DNA from: Planctomycetota bacterium
GTDB lineage: Bacteria; Planctomycetota; Phycisphaerae; Phycisphaerales; SM1A02
Assembly: GCA_003671055.1 (NCBI GenBank)
Contig: QWPV01000009.1
Coordinates: 1-61,390 of the forward strand
Direction: 5' to 3'
DNA: 61,390 nt
Shown: positions 46,573-55,740 of the stretch, one piece after another
How positions within the stretch are numbered: the stretch's first letter is position 1
Layout of the letters: the number at the start of each line of letters is the position of its first letter
The notes under the pieces: generated by a model
Seen by the model: the letters and a program-made list of their open reading frames with translations, nothing else
What the model was told of the DNA's origin: nothing
The model's database searches: none
Made by a program: the position numbers and the translations under genes

Positions 46573-48441
46573 TCACATGCGTTCAGGCGCTTCGATGCCG
46601 TAGAGCGAGAGGCCGTCGTGTAACACGTCGCGTGTAAGTCCGCAGAGGCGGAGCCTTGCTCTGCGGAGTGTGTCGTCTTCGCTCTTGAGCACGGGGCACG
46701 ATTGGTAGAACGCGTTGAAGAGTTCGGCGAGGGTGCGCAAGTAGGCGCCGATGCGATTTGTTTCGAGCGTGCGTGTGACGTCGAGAATCATTTGTGGGTA
46801 GCGGAGGAGATGGAGCGCGAGCGCGCGTTCGGCAGGTTCTGCGACGGCGTGGTTCGCTGATGCGATGTCGCTCGCGCTGTCTTTCGCTTTCGCGAGCATG
46901 TTGGCGATGCGTGCGTGTGCGTACTGCAAGTATGGACCCGTGTCGCCTTCGAATGCGACCATGCGATCGAGGTCGAACACGTAATCCTTTGTGAGATCGT
47001 TGGAGAGATCGGCGTACTTGATCGCGGCGATACCGACTGCGCGACCGACGCGCGCGAGCTCAGTGGCGCTCAGGCTGTGGGTTGGCGCGTTGGGATCTTG
47101 CGCGCGGCGCGTGACTTCCGAAATGCCGCGTTCGATCGCTTCGTCGAGGAGATCTTTAAGCGTGAAGTTTTCGCCCGAGCGCGTTTTGAGCGGGCGCTTG
47201 TCTTTGCCGAGCACGGTGCCGAAGCCGAGGTGCGTGATTTCGGCCTTTTCACCGTCTTTCGTGCGATCCCAGCCGATGAGCGCAGCGGCGTCGAAGACAT
47301 CCTTGAAGTGATCGCGCTGCCGTGCGTCGACAACATAGATCACGCGACTTCCATTGAGGTCGAAGGTGCGGAATCGAAGTGCAGCGAGATCCGTGGTGGC
47401 GTAGAGAAATCCGCCGTCGCTCTTGCGGATGAGCAGCGGTCGTTCGCGATCTGCAAACGGCACGATGATCGCGCCTTGATCTTCTTTCGCGAGTCCAGCC
47501 TTGATGAATCCATCGACCACTGGCGCGAGGCGATCGCGGAAGAAGCTCTCGCCTCGGTTGTGCTCAGCGGTGACTTTCGCGTTGAGTGTTGCGGTGGACG
47601 CATAGACCTCGCGCATCGTGCAGGTGATTATTTTTTCCCACGCTGCGACGACTTCAGCATCGCCGCCTTGCAGTCGAAGCAGCGTGGACTTCGCATCCAC
47701 AATCGCCGCGCCCGCACTCATTTGTTGTGCGAGAAGTTCTGCGATGCGGTGAGGACCCGCGCCAGTTGCGTATGCGGCGGCGAGTCCGGCTTCATCGCTA
47801 CGGCCTTCGAGTTGCGCGGTGCGATAGGCGCTGTTGAGCTGATTGAGCGTGAGTTGATCGAGATCGACATTCGCGCGGCGCAGTGCTGCAAGTGTCATCG
47901 CGATGGGAAGTCCCCAATCGCCGAGATGGTTTTCGCGCCAGACGGTTCGACCCACGCGTTCGAACACGCGTGCGATCGTGTCGCCGATGATGGTTGCGCG
48001 AAGATGACCCACATGCATTTGCTTGGCGACGTTCACGCCGCACAGATCAACAACCACTGCATGCGTTTCATTCGTGACGCCAACGCCGAGCGACGCGTTG
48101 TCCATCGCCGCAAGCATTGCGACGATGAACGATGACTCCAGTCGAATGTTGAGGAAGCCAGGACCAGCGATGACTGGCGGTTCCGCGATACCCGCGAGAT
48201 CCACAGCGTTTGCGAGTGCTGCTGCGAGTTCGCGCGGGTTCCCCTTCGTCTCTTTCGCGAGCGACATCGCGGCGTTGGCTTGGTAGTCGCCGAAGGCTGG
48301 ATTCGTGGACGGGCGAATCTGTGGATCCGCGTCGCGCTGCGAAACAGCGTGAATCGCGCTGCGAAAGCGCGCATCGAGTGTGGAAGCAGGATCAGTAGGT
48401 GGGCGCGAGTCGAGAGGCATAGGGGAAGAACTTTGTGTCAC
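46573..48441 (-). CDS. argS: Arginyl-tRNA synthetase
   Basis: A 622-residue class I synthetase. N-terminal Add-1 domain (residues 20-120), HIGH signature as HVGHLRATIIGD, DLAALRFR and DRMVAFEGDTGPYLQYAHAR, and a C-terminal anticodon-binding helical domain (DALBR-like). The usual KMSK is replaced by a GKDKRPLKTRSGENFTL segment, as in many ArgRS. GTG at 48441 is the longest start; ATG at 48420 is an alternative. It directly follows the peptidase gene, so both may be on one mRNA. Confidence 0.97.
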   Translation of the reverse strand: MTQSSSPMPLDSRPPTDPASTLDARFRSAIHAVSQRDADPQIRPSTNPAFGDYQANAAMSLAKETKGNPRELAAALANAVDLAGIAEPPVIAGPGFLNIRLESSFIVAMLAAMDNASLGVGVTNETHAVVVDLCGVNVAKQMHVGHLRATIIGDTIARVFERVGRTVWRENHLGDWGLPIAMTLAALRRANVDLDQLTLNQLNSAYRTAQLEGRSDEAGLAAAYATGAGPHRIAELLAQQMSAGAAIVDAKSTLLRLQGGDAEVVAAWEKIITCTMREVYASTATLNAKVTAEHNRGESFFRDRLAPVVDGFIKAGLAKEDQGAIIVPFADRERPLLIRKSDGGFLYATTDLAALRFRTFDLNGSRVIYVVDARQRDHFKDVFDAAALIGWDRTKDGEKAEITHLGFGTVLGKDKRPLKTRSGENFTLKDLLDEAIERGISEVTRRAQDPNAPTHSLSATELARVGRAVGIAAIKYADLSNDLTKDYVFDLDRMVAFEGDTGPYLQYAHARIANMLAKAKDSASDIASANHAVAEPAERALALHLLRYPQMILDVTRTLETNRIGAYLRTLAELFNAFYQSCPVLKSEDDTLRRARLRLCGLTRDVLHDGLSLYGIEAPERM

Positions 48442-49680
48442 TCAGCCACCAACTATCGATCGATGCATCGTCCAGAGTCGTTCCATCAACGCGTGCACAT
48501 GATCCGCCGGTTCGCCCTCCGCAGGCGGTCGATCGATGCGATGCGCGACTTCGATGATGAGTCGGATGAGTCCATGATAATCCTCAATCGCGATGTACTC
48601 GGGACCGACCCTCGCAGGGCGTTTGCCCGCCGCAACGGCGTCGATGTCCTGCATGTTGTGGTAGTTGCCAAGCGGCAGGCATAAGCACGTCGAGAGGAAT
48701 CCATAGTTCGCAAACGCGCTCGCTTCGCAGGCACCGCCGGGCATAAGTTTGCGCTGGAACTTGAAGGTCGGATCCGCTTTGGCAACTTCACTTGCGATGT
48801 GCGAAATGCGATTGGTCAGCGCTGGACTGAAGACCGTGATGCGATCACCCACACGCACGATGGGACCTGCGCCCATCGGGCTGTCGTGCGGGAAACTGCG
48901 TGAATTCTCGAGACAAACGAGGCGCGCATCTTTCGCGACAAGTCCATCGCGCGCAACGCCGAGCGCGCCGATGAATCCAATCTCTTCACTGCGCGTGAAG
49001 AGCACGCGGAGATTCGTGAGTGCGGGATTGCTCAGCGTCTCTTCGAATGCGCACATCGCCGCAGCCACGGCAGCGAGGTCGTCGCACGCATGCGTATAGA
49101 ACACGCCACGCGCAACCCGAGGCGCAGGAAGCAGCCAACGCGCGACATCGCCCGCAGCAATCGAGGGTGCGCGTCGTGTGAGCGTTGCTGCGACGGTCTT
49201 GAACGGCTTGATCGTCGCGTCGAGCGCGGTGATGCTGGCGCGATGTGCGCGACCCTTTGCGTCGATGATTTCAATCTTGGCGCGATCGAAGTACGGATCA
49301 TTCACGCCGCCGCGAAACTCAAGCACCGCGAAGCGCGAGTCTTTGATTTCACGGACGACAAACGCTGGGTGATCAAGGTGCGCAGTGACATAGAGCGAGG
49401 ACGCGACTTTCGTACTGTCATCCGCGCGATGAATGTGCAAGTTGCCATACGCATCCCGCGTGAAGTTCGCGCGCGGCGCGAGTGCTTTCACCCATGCTTC
49501 GACATACGCGATGACGCGATCTTCTCGACCAGCTGCAGTCGGAAGCGCTGTGACCTCACGCAGCAACTTCTCTCGCCGCGCGCGGAGCCTTGCGCTCAAT
49601 CCCTTCGCAGCCAATGGCTTCGCAACTGTGGGCTTAGGCGGGTTCTTCTGCTTTTTCTTCAAGCCTTGCATGGGGCGCAC
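48442..49680 (-). CDS. M42/M20-like zinc aminopeptidase
   Basis: A 412-residue zinc peptidase (409 from the ATG at 49671). The ligands are readable: TAHLDHPA (His), THACDDLAAV (bridging Asp), RSEEIGFIGA (Glu pair, catalytic and ligand), and the His in LPLGNYHN. This is the co-catalytic two-zinc layout of PepA/TET-like M42 or M20 peptidases. The N-terminus is Lys-rich, cytoplasmic. A TAGGAT box nine bases before the ATG at 49671 favours that start over GTG at 49680. argS follows directly. Confidence 0.87.
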   Translation of the reverse strand: MRPMQGLKKKQKNPPKPTVAKPLAAKGLSARLRARREKLLREVTALPTAAGREDRVIAYVEAWVKALAPRANFTRDAYGNLHIHRADDSTKVASSLYVTAHLDHPAFVVREIKDSRFAVLEFRGGVNDPYFDRAKIEIIDAKGRAHRASITALDATIKPFKTVAATLTRRAPSIAAGDVARWLLPAPRVARGVFYTHACDDLAAVAAAMCAFEETLSNPALTNLRVLFTRSEEIGFIGALGVARDGLVAKDARLVCLENSRSFPHDSPMGAGPIVRVGDRITVFSPALTNRISHIASEVAKADPTFKFQRKLMPGGACEASAFANYGFLSTCLCLPLGNYHNMQDIDAVAAGKRPARVGPEYIAIEDYHGLIRLIIEVAHRIDRPPAEGEPADHVHALMERLWTMHRSIVGG

Positions 49681-49704
49681 ATCCTACGCAATGCTCCGGT
49701 GTCC

Positions 49705-49710
49705 TACACT
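49705..49710 (+). promoter_or_regulatory. Candidate -10 box (TACACT) of the ribB-like gene
   Basis: TACACT lies ten bases before the ATG at 49721, predicting a leader of three or four bases. No Shine-Dalgarno is present. Confidence 0.4.
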
Positions 49711-49720
49711 TTCCGCCCCT

Positions 49721-50926
49721 ATGCCATTTGCGCCGATTCCTAAAGTTCTCGAAGCGATCGCTCAAGGGCGCGTCGTGGTCATGGTGGATGACGAAGGGCG
49801 AGAGAACGAAGGCGATTTCGTTATTGCTGCCGAGAAACTGACGGTCGACACACTGAACTTCATGACGCGCATCGGCAACGGCTATCTCTGCGTTGCGATG
49901 GATGCGGAAGATTGCGTGCGGCTTGAACTCGGGCCGCAGACTGGCGTCAACACAAGTCTTCGCGGCACGGGGTTCACCGTCACCGTTGATGGACATCCGA
50001 AGCATGGAGTTGGCACTGGCATCAGTGCGCGCGATCGCGTGAAGACGATTCACATGCTCGCCGCGCCCAACAGCACGCCCGATGATTTCGTTCGACCAGG
50101 TCACATCAACCCGCTGCGCGCGCGTCGCGGCGGCGTGTTGGTTCGCACTGGGCAAACAGAAGGCTCTGTCGATCTCTGTCGGCTCGCAGGAATGCGTCCT
50201 GCCTCAGCGATCATTGAAGTGGTGCGCGAAGACGGCGAGATGGCGCGATTGCCTGATCTTGAAGTGTTATGTGAGCGCTACGGGTTGCTGCTCTGCTCAG
50301 TCGAGCAAGTGATTGAGTATCGACTTGAGCGCGAGACACTTGTGCGTCGACTTGACCCTGCGTGCGGCACGCCGATTGAAACGCCCGAAGGTTCGTTCAC
50401 ACTCTTCGCGTACCAAAGCACCGTCGATCCAACGCCGCACTTGGTGTTGACCTGCGGCGACATCGGCAAAGCAGGCGCATCCACGGATGCCGCGATGGTT
50501 CGAATGCACCGACGCGATCTTCTCGGCGACATCTTCAGTGTCGTGGATGCAGGCGCGACTCGTTCAACCGGTGACTCGCTCCGTGCTGCGATGCGCGCGA
50601 TTCAGAAAGAAGGTCGCGGTGCAATTGTGTATTTGCGACCAGAGGGAATCGGCGAGGCGCTTTCGTCGCGTTTGCAGCGGATTCAACGCAGCGACGATGA
50701 TGTGAACGCGCCAGATCTCACGAGACCCGAAGGCGTTTCTGGCCGCGCGCAACCGATGGATGGTCGATCCTTCGGCATCGGCGGGCAGATTCTTCGCGAC
50801 CTCGGCATCCGGCAGATTCGACTCTTGACGAATCACCCAAGCACGCACAACGCGATGCCTGGGTTGCACGGATTCGGTCTCGACATCGTTGACGAGATTG
50901 ATCTCACCCAGTACGACGCGACTTGA
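49721..50926 (+). CDS. DHBP synthase with degenerate GTP cyclohydrolase II domain (RibBA-like)
   Basis: A 401-residue two-domain protein. The first half is 3,4-dihydroxy-2-butanone 4-phosphate synthase of riboflavin synthesis ([28 protein letters not shown]166 in IIEV), but Q145 in RTGQTEG stands where E. coli RibB has the Mg2+ ligand His153. The second half (about 215-401) aligns with GTP cyclohydrolase II, but [17 protein letters not shown] lacks all three zinc Cys (D266, A277, A279), and RQEGRGIGL has become RPEGIGEAL. The second domain is therefore probably inactive in cyclohydrolase chemistry. ATG at 49721 is the start. Confidence 0.9.
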   Translation: MPFAPIPKVLEAIAQGRVVVMVDDEGRENEGDFVIAAEKLTVDTLNFMTRIGNGYLCVAMDAEDCVRLELGPQTGVNTSLRGTGFTVTVDGHPKHGVGTGISARDRVKTIHMLAAPNSTPDDFVRPGHINPLRARRGGVLVRTGQTEGSVDLCRLAGMRPASAIIEVVREDGEMARLPDLEVLCERYGLLLCSVEQVIEYRLERETLVRRLDPACGTPIETPEGSFTLFAYQSTVDPTPHLVLTCGDIGKAGASTDAAMVRMHRRDLLGDIFSVVDAGATRSTGDSLRAAMRAIQKEGRGAIVYLRPEGIGEALSSRLQRIQRSDDDVNAPDLTRPEGVSGRAQPMDGRSFGIGGQILRDLGIRQIRLLTNHPSTHNAMPGLHGFGLDIVDEIDLTQYDAT

Positions 50927-50927
50927 G

Positions 50928-50961
50928 CGCGAGTTTTCCGCGAGTTTTCCGCGAGTTTTCC
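50928..50961. repeat. Three tandem copies of CGCGAGTTTTC
   Basis: Three 11-base units directly after the ribB-like stop, between it and the LolA-like gene. No palindrome; origin is likely slippage. Confidence 0.7.
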
Positions 50962-51014
50962 TTTGGGGGAATGTGCGTGCAACGCCGCGCGTCTGTTTCG
51001 GGAAGAATGCACGC

Positions 51015-51842
51015 ATGCTCACGCTTCTGATTCCCATCACAATGCTCTCGATGATGCAGGCGACGCCGCTTGTGGAAGTTCCTGCGAGCGACGCGGCGAA
51101 TGTGTTGCTCGATCGACTCGAAGTTGCGGGCAAAGCACTCACGACATTCGTTGGACGAGTCGCACTTGAGAAGCAAGACGCGTTGGTTGGAGATAATGAA
51201 CTGCGTCTCGGTCGACTTGTGCTTGAGCAGAAGGATGGCGCGCGGAGTTTCGCATTTGTGTTTGACGAATTCATCGATGCGAATGGACGCAGCGACCGTC
51301 ACCTCGATCACTGGATCTACACCGACGGTTGGCTGTGCGAACTTGATGCGCGCAACAAATCCTTCACGAAGCGACAGATTGTTGCGCCAGGCAAGTTGTT
51401 TGATCCGTTGAAGTTGGGGGAGGGACCGTTTCCGATTCCAACCGGTCAACCCAAGAGCGAAGTGCTGGCGCGGTTTGATGTTGCTGTCGCGAAAGTTCCC
51501 ACTGACACTGAACTCTTGAAGGGTCTCACGGATGTTGATGGACTGCGGCTCGTTCCGAAGAAGGACAGCGGGATGGAGTCGGAGTTCGCGACGATCGAAA
51601 TTTTCTACGACCACACAACACTCGCACCCGTGGGCGTTCGGCTGACGAAGCCCAACCAAGACACCACCATCGTGCGAGTCTCGATGTTTCAAGTGAACAC
51701 ACCATTGAACGAAACGGATCGCGCCGCGCTCGTCATTCCGAACCCCGATCCGACGCAATGGGCGATCGATGTGCGCCCGTGGAAACCCGCGACAGAATCC
51801 GCACCAGTCGTGCCAACGCCTGCGCCAACTTCCCGCAATTGA
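51015..51842 (+). CDS. Exported LolA/LolB-like beta-cup protein
   Basis: A 275-residue protein, signal peptide MLTLLIPITMLSMMQA, with a lipoprotein-carrier-like fold suggested by alternating beta segments (TFVGRVALEKQD, RLGRLVLEQKDGARSFAFVFDEF, HWIYTDGWLCELDARNKSFTKRQIV). The C-terminus has a Pro/Thr tail. GGAAGAA precedes the ATG at 51015 by seven bases. It ends eight bases before the metallopeptidase gene, so the two probably share a transcript. A role in envelope lipids is inference. Confidence 0.7.
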   Translation: MLTLLIPITMLSMMQATPLVEVPASDAANVLLDRLEVAGKALTTFVGRVALEKQDALVGDNELRLGRLVLEQKDGARSFAFVFDEFIDANGRSDRHLDHWIYTDGWLCELDARNKSFTKRQIVAPGKLFDPLKLGEGPFPIPTGQPKSEVLARFDVAVAKVPTDTELLKGLTDVDGLRLVPKKDSGMESEFATIEIFYDHTTLAPVGVRLTKPNQDTTIVRVSMFQVNTPLNETDRAALVIPNPDPTQWAIDVRPWKPATESAPVVPTPAPTSRN

Positions 51843-51850
51843 ACGCTGCC

Positions 51851-54571
51851 ATGAGGTACAACGCAGCAGTGCAAATGTTCCGCATTGCGTCTGCGTTGAT
51901 CTTGGCGTTCGCGTGGACGACATCTGTTGCTGCGCAGACTTTCGTTCCCGAAGTTGTGCCTCCCTTGCAAGAGGTCGTCGACGCGATCAACGCGCAACAC
52001 CTTTCGAAGGAAGAGCGGAAAGACGCACGCATCGCGCACGGAACCTACGACGACGCGGATCTCGATGCACCGACACGCATTGCGCAAGCAGCATTGAACG
52101 ATTGGCGGCTCGCAGATCCGATCTTCGAAGACGTGACCATCGCCGTCGAGCTTCGCGCAGACGCACGCGCGCGACAAGCCCGATTTCCCGAAGTACTCGC
52201 GTTGCTCAAGGATGCAACCACAGCACTTGCGTCTGCGATGCGAGCGGAGGCGTACTTCGCCCTTGATCGCGAGGAAGACGCGCGCGAGGAGATTCGTCGA
52301 GCGGCACAGCAACTTCCAGCCGCAGCAAGTTCTGCCGACCTCGTCGCTCGCGCTCGGCTCATCGCGCTCGGCATTCGGCTTGGCGCGGACTCGGGCGATG
52401 GCGAGCAAGCGATCCTCGCGCTGCTTGCGCGTGCACGGCAAGAGTTCGACCGATTGGATCCCGCTCCACGATTGATGGAGGGTGAACGACTCGCGTCGCG
52501 CGGTGCGCTTGAGCCAGCAGTCACGGCATTACTTGAATCACTCGCGCGCAATCCCCGCGAAAGTACAGCGTGGAAACTCTTGGGCGACCTCGCGATTGAG
52601 CGTTTCGACTTTGAAGGCACGGATCGCGCGGCGCAGGCACTCCGACGCATTCATCCACGGCATCCGCTCGCGGCCTTGCTCGATGCGCGCGCAGCGCTTG
52701 TGCGTGAAGACATTCGCGCTGCGGATCGCGCGCTCACTCCACTTGTGAGCGATGCGCATCCGATTCCGGAATCACTCGCGTATCGTGCGGCGCTTGATGC
52801 TGCGCGATACGACCTCGCGGGCGCGCGCGGGTGGCTTGCGAAGTTCGATGCGCGCATGCCAGGCAGCGCGGCGGCACTGTCGATTCTTGGACGGCAGTTG
52901 TCGCTTGATCGGCAGTACGCAGACGCGAAGGTTGTGCTTGACGCTGCAGTCGCGCGCGAACCGTTCTGGCATGTTCCCGCAGTGGAACTCGGATTGATGC
53001 TATTGCAAGCGGGCGAGGACACCGCGGGCATCGCTGCGCTTGAGCACGCGATTGCGCTCGACCCTTTCAACGAGCGCGCGCTCTTCAGCATCAAACTCGC
53101 GAAAGAAATCGCAACCTGGCCATGCATCGAGACAGCGCACTTCATGATTCGCGCGCCCAAGGGAGAAGCGTCGCTCGTCGCAGCGTTGATGGCGCACAGT
53201 CTTGAAGAGATGCATGCGCGTGTTGTTGCGCGATTTGGGTTCACGCCAACGCGCAAGACGATCATTGACGTCATGCCAGATCACCGAAGTTTCGGCGTGC
53301 GCATCACAGGTATGCCGCGCATTCACACGATTGCAGCGAGTACCGGTCCAGTGATCGCGATTGAGATTCCGAAAGAAGGCGCGCCTACCAAACATCTCGG
53401 GCTCTTCGATTGGTTGAACGTGCTCACGCATGAGTACACACACACTGTCACGCTCGAACAGACCTTGAATCGTCTGCCGCACTGGTTGACAGAAGCGGCA
53501 GCGGTGCGGATGGAGGAATTGCCGCGCGCCTATGAAACGTGCCAAAAACTCGCGATCGCGTCCAAGCAAGGCGGACTGTTTGATCTCGACAGCATCAACT
53601 GGGCCTTCATCCGTCCCAAGCGCGCGGGCGACAGAGAGCTCGCGTACGCGCAGGGCGCGTGGATGGTGGAGTTCATGGATGTCACGTTTGGAAGCGATGC
53701 ACTTCTTGGTCTTCTCGCGCAGTACGCGAAGGGTGTGAAGGAAGAGGAAGCGATGCGCGCCGCGCTCGGCATCAGTCGAGAAGAGTTTCTCATTCGCTTT
53801 CGAACGTGGGCTGCTGCGCAAGTTGCATCGTGGGGACTTTCGCCGGAGCCATCTCTCGCGACACTCGCGCGGAGCTTGACTGAGGGCGATGACGACGCAG
53901 AACTTCGCGCGTCACAAGCGGAGGTGACGCGCTTGAATGCGGTCGTGGAGCGCTGGCATGCCGCGATTGGCGCAGCGTCGAACGCGCACTTGCGATTTGA
54001 TGCCGCATCGTGGCCCAATCATGCAGGTCCTGAAGTGGATCTTGATGATGCAACGATGCGCGCATTTCTCGAGCGGTTCCCTTCGCACCCAGATCTTCTT
54101 GAAGCAGTGATCCGTCGACGCATCGCATCAGGTCTTGATGCAACCGATCCACTCACCGCGGAGCTGCTCGAGCGATACGCGAAGGCGCGGCCAGTCGATC
54201 CCTATCCGCATCGCGAGTTCGCGCGCGGATTGCGAGGGCTCGATCGCGCGACCGACGCGCTTCCGCATCTGCGTGAAGTCGATCTTCACACCGACAAAGA
54301 TCCTGCAATCGCTGCAGAGTGTGCGAAACTCGGAAGTCTCGTGGGTGAATTCGCACAAGCAGCAGCGAGTGCAGAGCGCGCAGTGCGGATGAATCCCTTC
54401 GATCCTTCGCTTCGTGAACTGGCTGCGAAATGCTGGATTGAAGCGAACGACCTTGAGCGCGCGCGCGTCCACTTACTTGCGTTGCTCGAACTCGAGCCTG
54501 GTCGACCTGTGCATCAACGAAGGGTTGACCGGCTCGACGAACTCCTCCATGCGCCGAGTTCGGTCAAATAA
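51851..54571 (+). CDS. Exported TPR protein with gluzincin metallopeptidase domain
   Basis: A 906-residue protein with a signal peptide (FRIASALILAFAWTTSVAAQ), TPR-like helical repeats (about residues 60-440 and again 710-900), and a central peptidase region with HEYTH (H527, E528, H531) and downstream Glu548 in LTEAAAV, the gluzincin pattern (Ma-clan). Probably the M1/DUF1570-like peptidase_MA family. The start is ATG at 51851, eight bases after the preceding gene; ATG at 51875 is an alternative. Substrate unknown. Confidence 0.83.
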   Translation: MRYNAAVQMFRIASALILAFAWTTSVAAQTFVPEVVPPLQEVVDAINAQHLSKEERKDARIAHGTYDDADLDAPTRIAQAALNDWRLADPIFEDVTIAVELRADARARQARFPEVLALLKDATTALASAMRAEAYFALDREEDAREEIRRAAQQLPAAASSADLVARARLIALGIRLGADSGDGEQAILALLARARQEFDRLDPAPRLMEGERLASRGALEPAVTALLESLARNPRESTAWKLLGDLAIERFDFEGTDRAAQALRRIHPRHPLAALLDARAALVREDIRAADRALTPLVSDAHPIPESLAYRAALDAARYDLAGARGWLAKFDARMPGSAAALSILGRQLSLDRQYADAKVVLDAAVAREPFWHVPAVELGLMLLQAGEDTAGIAALEHAIALDPFNERALFSIKLAKEIATWPCIETAHFMIRAPKGEASLVAALMAHSLEEMHARVVARFGFTPTRKTIIDVMPDHRSFGVRITGMPRIHTIAASTGPVIAIEIPKEGAPTKHLGLFDWLNVLTHEYTHTVTLEQTLNRLPHWLTEAAAVRMEELPRAYETCQKLAIASKQGGLFDLDSINWAFIRPKRAGDRELAYAQGAWMVEFMDVTFGSDALLGLLAQYAKGVKEEEAMRAALGISREEFLIRFRTWAAAQVASWGLSPEPSLATLARSLTEGDDDAELRASQAEVTRLNAVVERWHAAIGAASNAHLRFDAASWPNHAGPEVDLDDATMRAFLERFPSHPDLLEAVIRRRIASGLDATDPLTAELLERYAKARPVDPYPHREFARGLRGLDRATDALPHLREVDLHTDKDPAIAAECAKLGSLVGEFAQAAASAERAVRMNPFDPSLRELAAKCWIEANDLERARVHLLALLELEPGRPVHQRRVDRLDELLHAPSSVK

Positions 54572-54693
54572 TTCCGCCCGTCGCCTTGCGTTTGCATGAA
54601 CAGAGGGCAGATCGACACCGTACCTCCATGGTTGGCTTGTCCCGGCGTAAAACGGGAGTACTCTTCCAAGAAGGCGCTTCCCTGGATCCACTT

Positions 54694-55740
54694 ATGCAAT
54701 CGAAAACATTACTCGTCGGACTTCTCGTAGCACTTCCTTTGGCATCGCACGCATTCGCTGCGGACTCGTACGACTGCGTCCTCGCGCCGACGAGCAACCT
54801 CGTCACGACATTGACGATAGACGTTCCATTCACAGGAACACTCATCGGAAATTATGACGCCGTGAATCTTCCCACCGGCACCCGAACGATCCCCGGACTC
54901 TTCGGTGGTTCTGGCAACAACCCGATTCCATACACCGCGTCCTTCGGTGTTGATGGCGGCACGAACACTTCGCCTGATGGCGCATTCCGGTTTACTGTGG
55001 AGCAAGTCGGAGAGCAGTTAGTTGGTTCGATCAGCGGGTTGTCGATTGATGCGCTCGATGGCGTACCTGGTGGAGCGGATCTCTCGATCACGATCAACTA
55101 CTCCACGTTTCATACTGTCGCGCCAAACGCGATTTATCCAGGCGGATTTCCGATCACGCTTCCGTTCGGTACAGCGAACATCACCACCTTGACGCTTGTG
55201 CAAGCCGCCGCGGCGCCGATGATCATCACGCCAGCGAAGGGCGGCGGATATTCGTTCGTCTCTGCGGTGCCTGTGATGATCACGATTACTGCTGACGCGA
55301 TGGGGCAAGTCTTTGAAGTGCCTTCGGTACCTGGCGTGCTTCCGCTTACGGGCATGCTGAGTTTCATCGGCGACACGGTGCTCATGTCGGCAACGACGAC
55401 GCAATCTTCGTCGACAACGCAACCGTCGACTGCGCCAGGATTCGTTGACCAGCCCCTCGCACTTCCCACAGTGATTCCGACCGGCGGGACCGCGAACTTG
55501 CTCATGAGTGGATTGATCACCGAACTGAGCTCTTCACAATCGACTACCGGAACGCTGAACGTGACTGGCACACGCGTGATTTTCTGCGCTGCCGATCTCA
55601 ATCAAGATGGCATCGTGAATGCCGCGGATCTCATGATCTTGTTTGACGGCTGGGATACCCCGAGTGCAGACATCGATGGCAATGGCACAACGAATGCGCA
55701 GGATCTCACAGCACTCCTCAATGTTTGGGGCGCCTGCTAA
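54694..55740 (+). CDS. Exported dockerin-type protein 1 of the 54.7-58.1 kb operon
   Basis: A 348-residue protein: signal peptide MQSKTLLVGLLVALPLASHAFA, a Thr/Ser-rich beta domain without a family that I recognise, and two C-terminal dockerin repeats (DLNQDGIVNAADLMILFDGW and DIDGNGTTNAQDLTALLNVW). The chosen start is ATG at 54694, since the frame upstream has no signal. Its 3' end overlaps the start of the next gene by 20 bases. Dockerins usually bind cohesins, none of which is in the window. Confidence 0.8.
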   Translation: MQSKTLLVGLLVALPLASHAFAADSYDCVLAPTSNLVTTLTIDVPFTGTLIGNYDAVNLPTGTRTIPGLFGGSGNNPIPYTASFGVDGGTNTSPDGAFRFTVEQVGEQLVGSISGLSIDALDGVPGGADLSITINYSTFHTVAPNAIYPGGFPITLPFGTANITTLTLVQAAAAPMIITPAKGGGYSFVSAVPVMITITADAMGQVFEVPSVPGVLPLTGMLSFIGDTVLMSATTTQSSSTTQPSTAPGFVDQPLALPTVIPTGGTANLLMSGLITELSSSQSTTGTLNVTGTRVIFCAADLNQDGIVNAADLMILFDGWDTPSADIDGNGTTNAQDLTALLNVWGAC

